Assembly: GCA_902783745.1 (NCBI GenBank)
Contig: CACZRY010000115.1
Location: forward strand, 1-7,884
DNA length: 7,884 nt
Origin: an uncultured Erysipelotrichaceae bacterium
GTDB lineage: Bacteria; Bacillota_I; Bacilli_A; Acholeplasmatales; Anaeroplasmataceae
Direction: 5' to 3'
The notes under the pieces are model-generated. The model searched no databases and was not told where the DNA came from. It saw nothing but the letters and a program-made list of their open reading frames with translations. The position numbers and the translations under genes were made by a program. Numbering within the stretch: position 1 is the stretch's first letter; every line of letters starts with the position of its first letter. This document shows positions 1 to 5,576 of the stretch, piece after piece.

Positions 1-1157
1 CCATTATTAGATTCATCTTGATCCTCATTGAATTTTAATAAAGTACCATACCATTTAAGCTTAGATGCAATTTCAAATTGCTCACGCTCTTTTGAGTATG
101 TTGCATTTTCTTTATATGCCCAGTGTGCAGCAACACCTAGTTCTGCAATATCATCCATTGCCTTAGTTCTAATTTGCACTTCAAATGTAAATCCATTTGA
201 TGAAATAACTGTTGTATGTAATGACTGATACATATTAGGCTTTGGTACTGCAATATAATCCTTAAATCTTTTTGGAATCGGAGTATAGTTTGCATGAATA
301 AGACCTAATGCTTGATAACATTCAGGAATAGAATCTACAATTATTCTTATTGCTAAAATATCATAAATATCCTTAAAGTCTTTATTCTTAGTAACCATCT
401 TTTTATAGATGGAATAAATATTTTTTACTCTACCCTTAATATCATATTTTGTAACATTGTTAGAGTCTAATATCTTTCTAATTTCAGCAATTGTCTTATC
501 AACGTTACTCATTCTTACAGTTGAATCACTCTTTAATAGTCCAACAATTCTTGAATATTCTTTTGGTTCAACATATCTTAAGCATGTATCTTCAAGCTCC
601 GCTTTAATAACGAAGATACCTAGCTTTGATGCTAAAGGTGCATAAATTTCTAAAGTTTCTTTTGCAATTCTTACCTGTTTTTCAGGAATCATTGCATCAA
701 GTGTTCTTATGTTATGTAATCTATCCGCAAGTTTTACAATAACAACTCTAATATCTTTTGCCATTGCAAGTAACATATGCTGATGATTTTGTACTTGTTT
801 TTCTTCTAAAGAAACAAACTTTAATTGGTTAACCTTTGTAACACCATCTACAATTACTGCAACATCACGATTGAATTCACGTTCAATTTGTTCAATTGTA
901 TATGGAGTATCTTCTACAACATCATGTAATAAGCCAGCACATAATGTATCTGGTCCCACTCTTAATTGTGCAAGTATTGCAGTAACATTAAGAGGGTGAA
1001 TGATGTATGGCTCACCACTTTTTCTTTTTTGATCCTTATGCATTTCTGCAGCTATATCATACGCTTTTGTAATCATAGCTATAGATTCTGGATTGTGAAT
1101 ATATTGAGTTATAAGAGACATTAAAGCCTCAATGGTATCATAACTTTTATTTGCCAT
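1..1157 (-). CDS. rel: Bifunctional (p)ppGpp synthetase/hydrolase (Rel/SpoT family), N-terminal 385 residues, truncated by window edge
   Basis: I translated this by hand; the frame stays open to the left edge, so the gene is partial. It makes and degrades the alarmone (p)ppGpp in the stringent response in the cytoplasm. The HD hydrolase domain (about 30-160) has H54, H78-D79, E82-D83 and D145 (LADRLHN), matching the metal and catalytic residues known in Rel of Streptococcus with a one-residue shift. The synthetase domain (about 235-350) has KGRVKNIYSIYKKM, D266 in DILAIRI, the RFKD motif at 297-300 (the RXKD form of bifunctional enzymes, not the EXDD of RelA), the loop PKPNMYQSLHT and E326 in EVQIRT. 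Both activities therefore look intact. The family is usually about 730 residues, so the TGS, helical, zinc-finger and ACT regions lie off-window. ATG 1157 is preferred over the in-frame ATG at 1163, because AGGAGG is 7 nt before the former and only 1 nt before the latter. Confidence 0.95.
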   Translation of the reverse strand, partial: MANKSYDTIEALMSLITQYIHNPESIAMITKAYDIAAEMHKDQKRKSGEPYIIHPLNVTAILAQLRVGPDTLCAGLLHDVVEDTPYTIEQIEREFNRDVAVIVDGVTKVNQLKFVSLEEKQVQNHQHMLLAMAKDIRVVIVKLADRLHNIRTLDAMIPEKQVRIAKETLEIYAPLASKLGIFVIKAELEDTCLRYVEPKEYSRIVGLLKSDSTVRMSNVDKTIAEIRKILDSNNVTKYDIKGRVKNIYSIYKKMVTKNKDFKDIYDILAIRIIVDSIPECYQALGLIHANYTPIPKRFKDYIAVPKPNMYQSLHTTVISSNGFTFEVQIRTKAMDDIAELGVAAHWAYKENATYSKEREQFEIASKLKWYGTLLKFNEDQDESNN

Positions 1158-1163
1158 ATTCAT

Positions 1164-1170
1164 ACCTCCT
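1164..1170 (-). promoter_or_regulatory. Ribosome binding site of rel (decides the start)
   Basis: The minus strand reads GAAGGAGGTATGAATATG. The AGGAGG core is 7 nt from the second ATG (1157) and abuts the first (1163), so initiation at the second ATG is favoured. Confidence 0.8.
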
Positions 1171-1195
1171 TCAAGAAAAAACAATAATATATTAT

Positions 1196-1224
1196 ATTAT
1201 AGCATATTATTTTATTACATTGTA
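1196..1224 (-). promoter_or_regulatory. Probable rel promoter (extended -10)
   Basis: The minus strand has TGCTATAAT at 1204-1196, a perfect -10 with the TGn extension. Seventeen bases upstream is TACAAT (1224-1219), a poor -35, which is normal for extended -10 promoters. The predicted start near 1189 leaves a leader of about 30 nt containing the ribosome binding site. Confidence 0.65.
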
Positions 1225-1225
1225 G

Positions 1226-1255
1226 AATTTTATGAAAATTTATTTTCATTAAATT
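1226..1255. repeat. 30-bp inverted repeat between the divergent rel and rarA promoters
   Basis: The inner arms are ATGAAAAT (1232-1239) and ATTTTCAT (1242-1249) around a TT centre. Beyond a single T/T mismatch, AATTT (1226-1230) pairs with AAATT (1251-1255), giving 13 of 14 paired positions. The dyad begins directly upstream of the rel -35 region and could be an operator. AT-rich DNA yields such dyads by chance more easily than balanced DNA, so function is an inference. It has no GC stem and no flanking U-tract of the kind a terminator needs. Confidence 0.45.
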
Positions 1256-1274
1256 TTTATCCTTTTTTATGTTT

Positions 1275-1302
1275 TTTATATAAATAAAAAATCATATATG
1301 AT
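1275..1302 (+). promoter_or_regulatory. Probable rarA promoter
   Basis: TATGAT at 1297-1302 is a good -10. TTTATA at 1275-1280 (16-bp spacer) is the best but weak -35. The predicted start near 1309 gives a very short leader of about 16 nt before ATG 1325. Confidence 0.45.
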
Positions 1303-1313
1303 AAAATTAGTTT

Positions 1314-1319
1314 AGGTGA
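1314..1319 (+). promoter_or_regulatory. Ribosome binding site of rarA (decides the start)
   Basis: AGGTGA lies 5 nt before ATG 1325. The in-frame GTG at 1316 that would extend the protein by three residues is part of this Shine-Dalgarno sequence, so it is unlikely to be the start. Confidence 0.75.
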
Positions 1320-1324
1320 TAAAA

Positions 1325-2560
1325 ATGAAGCCATTAGCTTATAGAATTAGACCAAAAACCTTTGATGATATAGTAGGTCAAGACCACTTAGTTGGAAAAA
1401 AAGGCGTAATTAGAAAAATGATTGAACAAAACAAGCTTTTTTCAATGATTTTATATGGTTCTGCAGGATGTGGTAAAACATCTATTGCAGAAATCATTTC
1501 AAAAGAATACCCAACATCTTCTTTTTCTTTTAACGCATCAACAGACAATAAAGAAAAACTAAAAGATATCGCAGAATCTACAAGATATTACGAAAATACA
1601 GTATGTATAATAGATGAAATTCACAGAATGAATAAACAAACTCAGGATTTCTTACTTCCATATATGGAATCTGGTGCATTAATTGTAATTGGACTTACAA
1701 CAGAAAACCCATATCGTGCAATTAATCCAGCTATTCGTAGTAGATGTCATATTTATAGAATGAATGAAATAAATATATCTGATGTAATAAATTTATTAAA
1801 GAAAACATCAATTAACGAAAATCTATATATTCTTTCTGATGAAATATATCAATATATCGCAACAGCATCATCTTGTGAAATTAGAACCGCATTAAATATG
1901 CTAGAGATTGTAAATCTAATGGATAAAGATGAAATAAATATAGAAAATGTTTCTAAAACAATAGGCAAAAAAGCATTCTTAATTGATGAAAAGGGAGAAA
2001 ACTTCTATGATTGTGCATCAGCAATGATTAAATCAATTAGAGGTAGTGATCCTGATGCTGCACTACATTACCTTGCAAGATTATTAAAAACTGAAGACAT
2101 TCAATTTATAGGAAGACGCTTATTATGTAGTGCATATGAAGATATAGGATTAGGAAACCCTAATGTAGGACCTAGAGTTTATGCTGCAGTAAAATCCGCA
2201 CTATATTTAGGATTACCTGAAGCAAGATTACCTTTAGCATACGCTGTAGTTGACCTTGCAACATCACCAAAATCCAATTCTACTTATGCCGCAATAAATG
2301 AAGCAATTTCTGATCTTGATACACTTAACAGCATGAAAATACCACCTCATATTCTAAATAAAGAATTAAAAAGTGGTAAATATGAATATAAATATCCACA
2401 TGATTATGAAAATGATTATGTACATCAACAATATATGCCAGATGAATTATTAGGAAAAATATATTACCATCCATATGATACAGGTGCATATGAAAGAGGC
2501 ATAAAAAAATTCATGGAAGAATTAAAATCAAAGCCTGATATTAAAAAACAAAATAAATAG
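1325..2560 (+). CDS. rarA: Replication-associated recombination protein RarA (MgsA/WHIP-type AAA+ ATPase)
   Basis: The protein has 411 residues, a normal length for the family. RarA is a cytoplasmic AAA+ ATPase related to clamp-loader subunits; it acts at stalled or gapped replication forks. The N-terminus MKPLAYRIRPKTFDDIVGQ is characteristic. In order: Walker A GSAGCGKTS (45-53), Walker B IIDEIHR (95-101), sensor 1 in GLTTENP (123-129), the arginine-finger region RSRC (138-141, R140), sensor 2 in EIRTALNMLE (185-194), and the MgsA-type C-terminal domain from about residue 230 (SAMIKSIRGSDPDAALHYLARLL, then RRLLCSAYEDIGLGNP). The P-loop GSAGCGKTS is slightly unlike the commoner GPPG(I/T)GKT, but the lysine and following threonine are present. 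It is transcribed alone, divergent from rel, and ends at the palindromic terminator at 2734-2757. All catalytic motifs look intact. Confidence 0.94.
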   Translation: MKPLAYRIRPKTFDDIVGQDHLVGKKGVIRKMIEQNKLFSMILYGSAGCGKTSIAEIISKEYPTSSFSFNASTDNKEKLKDIAESTRYYENTVCIIDEIHRMNKQTQDFLLPYMESGALIVIGLTTENPYRAINPAIRSRCHIYRMNEINISDVINLLKKTSINENLYILSDEIYQYIATASSCEIRTALNMLEIVNLMDKDEINIENVSKTIGKKAFLIDEKGENFYDCASAMIKSIRGSDPDAALHYLARLLKTEDIQFIGRRLLCSAYEDIGLGNPNVGPRVYAAVKSALYLGLPEARLPLAYAVVDLATSPKSNSTYAAINEAISDLDTLNSMKIPPHILNKELKSGKYEYKYPHDYENDYVHQQYMPDELLGKIYYHPYDTGAYERGIKKFMEELKSKPDIKKQNK

Positions 2561-2586
2561 AAAAAAATCCAACCAAAATGAACTAC

Positions 2587-2612
2587 TGAAGTGGTACCAA
2601 TTTAGTAGACAA
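2587..2612. repeat. Possible solitary IS3-family-like terminal inverted repeat
   Basis: The stretch starts TGAAGTGGTACC and ends TTAGTAGACAA. Compared from memory with an IS150-type IS3 end (TG..CTGACCCC..AAAGTTAGACAA), about 17 of 26 positions match, including the terminal TG and the whole TAGACAA block. No partner repeat or transposase is visible in the window. The same stretch also sits inside a 26-bp imperfect palindrome (2583-2608, CTACT...AGTAG arms around TGGTACCA), an alternative explanation. Low confidence. Confidence 0.25.
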
Positions 2613-2656
2613 TAAAATAAAAAAGGGTACTAAGATAATTTCATAAGAAATAAAAT

Positions 2657-2728
2657 ATGGTTACTAACATTATTACACATGATGATTCTATATTAGATAT
2701 ATGTGATAAAATAATTGTCTTAGATTAA
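2657..2728 (+). pseudogene. Possible remnant of an ABC transporter ATPase (H-loop region), 23 codons
   Basis: The open stretch beginning with ATG encodes MVTNIITHDDSILDICDKI, then IVLD and a stop. ITHD...CDKIIVLD is the pattern seen just after Walker B in ABC ATPases: the H-loop histidine followed by a (A/C)D(R/K)II(V/F)L strand. There is an in-frame TAA two codons upstream and no Walker A, signature or Walker B nearby, so at most this is a fragment left by deletion. It may not be translated: there is no convincing ribosome binding site. The resemblance is by eye and a chance match cannot be excluded. Confidence 0.35.
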
Positions 2729-2763
2729 AAAAGCTACTAAGATTTAAATCTTAGTAGTTTTTT
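2727..2763. terminator. Bidirectional terminator between rarA and the 411-aa gene
   Basis: CTACTAAGAT-TTAA-ATCTTAGTAG (2734-2757) is a perfect palindrome flanked by A6 (2727-2732) and T6 (2758-2763), so it can terminate transcription from both sides. Its left half lies beyond the convergent gene and its right half encodes that gene's last codons (TTKI plus stop). Hence rarA and the 411-aa gene share it. Confidence 0.85.
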
Positions 2764-3979
2764 CATACTTCAAAATATAAGAATTCTTTAATAAAATCTT
2801 TTTATTATTTTCTTCTTTTTCTTTCATTTTATTAACTATTTCTAATGTTTTATTATATAAATCATCACTTGATAACATATATTTTTCTTTAGCTAATTTA
2901 TTAATATGATCAAGTGCCCTAGATTCTAATATTACATCATCAGTTCTAAACAAAAATAATCTTTTAATTAAAGGTCTTCTATTATATTCTAGATATAAAT
3001 TTATATAATATATTGCAATATCATTTATAAAAGAATCTACACTCAAATCTTTATTATATCTTAATAAATATTCCCTACTAATATTACTATTTCTTAATTT
3101 AATTGGATTATTTATTAAATCATATATATCACTAATAATATCACTAAAATCAATATTACATTCTAATTCATTAATTAATGTATCTTTATCCTTAAGACCT
3201 AAATAACCATTCTTATAAATAAAATACATAATATCTCTTATATCATCTATTTTATTCTTGATAATATTAATAGAATTATCATCAATTATCATAAATCCTC
3301 TTATAGTATCATCTAATACCTTTCTTATTGCTTTATTATGAATAAATCTATATTGTTCTATAAATTCATTTCCATATTCATAAATATTAAAATCATTAAA
3401 TGTTAATAAAACATCAAGATTTCTCTCATAAAACATAGATATACCTTTATTAATATTTTCTTCTCTTTTTAAAGTATTTATTGGATTTTTATAATCATTA
3501 TCATTTATTAATTCATTAATATAATCTAAATAAATACTAAATGTATTTTCTTGATAATATTCAAATATTCTATTATCTATACCTCTTTGAAAATATATAG
3601 GTGCTAATTTGGTATTTTTAATTAAAGATTGATCCTTTATTAATGGCTTTAAATATAAAATAAAATATTCAAGCATCATTTCATCAAAAGATTTAATTGC
3701 TTCTTCTCTTTTAATAGATAAATCATGGATTCTAATACTATCATCCATTTTATTCTTTTTTAATTCTAATATTAATCTTTCTTCACTAAATATATTATCT
3801 GCGTAGGTGTTATAGCATTTATTATAAAAAGAAAAAATCTTTATATCGTTAGATAAAGCTTCATTATTAACAATAGACTGTTGACTAAATTTAACAAATT
3901 CATCACGTATATCTAAAGATATATTTGGATTTATTCCTTTATAATTTGATAACATAATATCATCAAATCTTATAATCAT
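2744..3979 (-). CDS. Hypothetical protein, 411 aa, under the shared 19-bp promoter box
   Basis: I do not recognise the family. The protein is soluble-looking: no signal peptide, no membrane segment, rich in I, N, D, K and Y, and mostly predicted helical to the eye. Visible landmarks are a Leu-Lys-Pro/Leu-Ala-Pro stretch (about 110-130), IRKVLDDTI at 218-226, a basic NRRPLIKRLFLFR stretch in the C-terminal third, and a lysine/glutamate-rich tail (KMKEKEENNKK). The start is secure: GGAGGTG lies 6 nt before ATG 3979. The last codons are built into the palindromic terminator. It has its own promoter with the 17-bp repeat box found also upstream of the 413-aa gene, so the two are probably co-regulated by the adjacent SARP response regulator (inference). 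Two hand-counted lines gave about 17% GC, well below rel and rarA. Distant relatedness to the 413-aa protein is possible (lengths, I/L-AP and IRxVL(D/E)D in the same order) but weak. Confidence 0.85.
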   Translation of the reverse strand: MIIRFDDIMLSNYKGINPNISLDIRDEFVKFSQQSIVNNEALSNDIKIFSFYNKCYNTYADNIFSEERLILELKKNKMDDSIRIHDLSIKREEAIKSFDEMMLEYFILYLKPLIKDQSLIKNTKLAPIYFQRGIDNRIFEYYQENTFSIYLDYINELINDNDYKNPINTLKREENINKGISMFYERNLDVLLTFNDFNIYEYGNEFIEQYRFIHNKAIRKVLDDTIRGFMIIDDNSINIIKNKIDDIRDIMYFIYKNGYLGLKDKDTLINELECNIDFSDIISDIYDLINNPIKLRNSNISREYLLRYNKDLSVDSFINDIAIYYINLYLEYNRRPLIKRLFLFRTDDVILESRALDHINKLAKEKYMLSSDDLYNKTLEIVNKMKEKEENNKKILLKNSYILKYEKTTKI

Positions 3980-4021
3980 CTATAACACCTCCATTCTTTA
4001 TAAATAGTATTAGATATTACC

Positions 4022-4056
4022 ATTATATAGTATTGTTGTAGACAAGTGTAGGACAA
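4022..4056 (-). promoter_or_regulatory. Promoter of the 411-aa gene with direct-repeat activator box
   Basis: The minus strand reads TTGTCCTACACTTGTCTAC (4056-4038), ten bases (4037-4028), then TATAAT (4027-4022). The TGTC core repeats at an 11-bp period. The hexamer at the -35 distance (TACACT, 17-bp spacer) is not a consensus, as expected for an activator-dependent promoter. The predicted start near 4015 gives a leader of about 36 nt. Confidence 0.7.
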
Positions 4057-4081
4057 AAAAAAGACAGCTTATTAAGCTGTC
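4055..4081 (-). terminator. Terminator after the 52-aa gene
   Basis: On the minus strand, an 8-bp stem GACAGCTT/AAGCTGTC with a 3-nt loop (4081-4063) is followed by eight Ts (4062-4055). The TGA stop of the small gene overlaps the stem, and the T-run flows directly into the activator box of the next gene. Confidence 0.88.
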
Positions 4082-4238
4082 ATTTTGTATTGTTAACTTT
4101 GCTTCTTCCTCTATTATTAATTATTGTCTTTAGTATTTTAATTTCGTTATTAAGTTTTATAATATGATCCTTAAAAACACTAGAAATATTATTAGTTTTA
4201 TTATCCTTATTAATTTTTTTCTTTAATAAATCTAGCAT
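4080..4238 (-). CDS. Small basic protein, 52 aa, co-transcribed with the 413-aa gene
   Basis: I translated this by hand: it begins MLDLLKKKINKDNKTNNISS and ends NNRGRSKVNNTK with TGA. It is lysine- and asparagine-rich. The middle (about 21-40, VFKDHIIKLNNEIKILKTII) can form an amphipathic helix with coiled-coil-like spacing. There is no signal peptide, membrane segment, or double-glycine leader of a secreted peptide. Support for it being real: AGGTGG precedes ATG 4238 by about 9 nt, partly just beyond the stop of the 413-aa gene; the gap to that gene is only 14 nt; and the stop sits at the base of the operon terminator, so the frame fills the space between gene and terminator. It probably depends on the 413-aa gene for transcription. 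Role unknown; a partner or regulator of the upstream protein would fit the layout. Confidence 0.65.
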   Translation of the reverse strand: MLDLLKKKINKDNKTNNISSVFKDHIIKLNNEIKILKTIINNRGRSKVNNTK

Positions 4239-4252
4239 AATACCACCACCTA

Positions 4253-5494
4253 CTAAAATGAATTTACAACACTAAATTTATCATTAGTCTTAATAATATA
4301 TCTTTTTTCTATTAACATTAATAGATTATTCTTTGCACAATTATTCTTATTATTTGTATTTATCATACCTAAATTAGATAATTCAGATAAATCATTTTTA
4401 GAAATACCAATATGTTTTGCATAATCTTCTATATCTAAGACTAATTCTTTTATAACCTTATAATTTTTATTAAATCTTGCTTTAATGCCATAAATCATTT
4501 CTTTAAGTTTTGAATAAAAAATAATATAATTTAAAAATTCATTCTTTCTTTTTATTTTATTTCTTTTTGCATAATCTAGCATTTCTCTTGCTTCAGATAT
4601 AATTAATTCAATTGATGTAATTGAAGAATTATTTGTTAATGATTTATATGCATCATTAAATACTTTATTATCATTTAATTCTTTAATTAAATTATCATAT
4701 TTTTTATCAAATCCTCTTATAAAGAATTGGAAATAATATCTTATATAATTCTTTAATTTAAATGATAAGAATTCTCTTTCCATTACTGGATTAATAGCTG
4801 ATATATTATTAGACAATAATAAATCTATAAAATATTCCTTTAATGCATCCTCTAATACATGTCTTATTAGATTAATAATAATTGCCTCATTCTTATCTCT
4901 TCTAATATTAATAATTATTTTATCAATATATTTAGGTGTGATTCTATTAATTATTTCTACATTAATGGTCCTTTTTTGTAAAGAATAACTAAAATTAGAA
5001 TCTTCTAATAGCAGTCTATATATTTTATCATTTTCTTTAGATATCATCTTGTAATAAGAAGGCGCTATTAAGTTATTAAAGTATTCTTTTAGCTTTATAC
5101 TATAGTCCTTATTAAAATAGATATCAAAGTATGATAAATCTTTTCCACCTAAAAATATTACATCTAAAGAGGATAAGAATGAGTTCTCATCAAAAATATA
5201 TAATCTATATGTTGCATCAAAAATCTTAAGCATGACATCATTATAACTTATAAGCATATCGAAGTTTTTATGGTAATTTTCGCTTTTTATATCATTTGTA
5301 ATAAAATATGTTATATATTTTAAAAAAAGGAAATTATAGTCATTTATTACATTGATATCATATCTTTTTTCGATTAGATTATATTTATTTAAATCTTTTT
5401 TTATATCATCAATTATATTATTCTTTAAAACATCATTAGACGTTAACTTATCTAAAATATCACTAACTAAACGGAACTGGATTTGGCTTGTCAT
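4253..5494 (-). CDS. Hypothetical protein, 413 aa, under the shared 19-bp promoter box
   Basis: I do not recognise the family. No signal peptide or clear membrane segment is visible; the sequence is rich in I, N, K, D, Y and L and looks mainly helical. Landmarks: IAPSYY at 143-148, IRHVLEDAL at 210-218, a basic stretch AKRNKIKRKNEF in the second half, and a C-terminal part (from about 355, DYAKHIGISKNDLSELSNLGMI and on to EKRYIIKT) that vaguely resembles a small helix-turn-helix/winged fold. AGGTGAT shortly before ATG 5494 supports the start. It follows the response-regulator gene in the same direction but behind a terminator, with its own promoter carrying the same box as the 411-aa gene. 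A 52-aa gene follows after 14 nt and shares its terminator. Its base composition is as AT-rich as the 411-aa gene (one hand-counted line about 17% GC). It may be a distant paralogue of that protein. Confidence 0.85.
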   Translation of the reverse strand: MTSQIQFRLVSDILDKLTSNDVLKNNIIDDIKKDLNKYNLIEKRYDINVINDYNFLFLKYITYFITNDIKSENYHKNFDMLISYNDVMLKIFDATYRLYIFDENSFLSSLDVIFLGGKDLSYFDIYFNKDYSIKLKEYFNNLIAPSYYKMISKENDKIYRLLLEDSNFSYSLQKRTINVEIINRITPKYIDKIIINIRRDKNEAIIINLIRHVLEDALKEYFIDLLLSNNISAINPVMEREFLSFKLKNYIRYYFQFFIRGFDKKYDNLIKELNDNKVFNDAYKSLTNNSSITSIELIISEAREMLDYAKRNKIKRKNEFLNYIIFYSKLKEMIYGIKARFNKNYKVIKELVLDIEDYAKHIGISKNDLSELSNLGMINTNNKNNCAKNNLLMLIEKRYIIKTNDKFSVVNSF

Positions 5495-5517
5495 AATATC
5501 ACCTATCCTTTAGTGTT

Positions 5518-5552
5518 ATTATAATTTATTAAAGTAGACATTTGTAGGACAA
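5518..5552 (-). promoter_or_regulatory. Promoter of the 413-aa gene with direct-repeat activator box
   Basis: The minus strand reads TTGTCCTACAAATGTCTAC (5552-5534), ten bases, then TATAAT (5523-5518). It matches the box of the 411-aa gene at 17 of 19 positions with identical spacing to the -10, while the ten bases between differ. The -35 position (TACAAA) is not a consensus. The predicted start near 5511 leaves a leader of about 16 nt. Confidence 0.7.
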
Positions 5553-5553
5553 C

Positions 5554-5576
5554 AAAAAAAGAGGATTTCTCCTCTT
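5554..5576 (-). terminator. Terminator of the kinase/response-regulator operon
   Basis: On the minus strand, a perfect 7-bp stem AAGAGGA/TCCTCTT with a GAAA loop (5576-5559) runs into a seven-base T-tract (5560-5554). The stem overlaps the TAA stop of the response regulator by two bases, and the activator box of the next gene starts two bases beyond the T-tract. Confidence 0.85.

Noticed and set aside
28..645. Plus-strand open frames at 28-228 and 457-645
   Set aside because: They are antisense to the conserved Rel coding sequence, have no ribosome binding site and show no recognisable protein features.
1316..1324. GTG start for rarA at 1316
   Set aside because: This GTG is inside the AGGTGA Shine-Dalgarno; ATG 1325 gives the family's usual N-terminus.
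4080..4238. The 52-aa product as an exported signalling peptide for the kinase
   Set aside because: It has no hydrophobic leader, GG processing site or cysteine/glycine-rich mature part, and no transporter or protease gene is nearby. An intracellular role fits better.
5395..5494. The two unknown proteins as toxin-antitoxin or phage-defence components
   Set aside because: No nuclease, HEPN, TIR, NTPase or protease motif is visible, and there is no classic TA gene layout. I have no sequence support for such a claim.
5534..5552. The box as a LytTR-type site or as a simple sigma-70 -35
   Set aside because: The regulator next to it has no LytTR domain, and TTGTCC/TTGTCT lie 23 and 12 bp from the -10, neither a workable -35 spacing.
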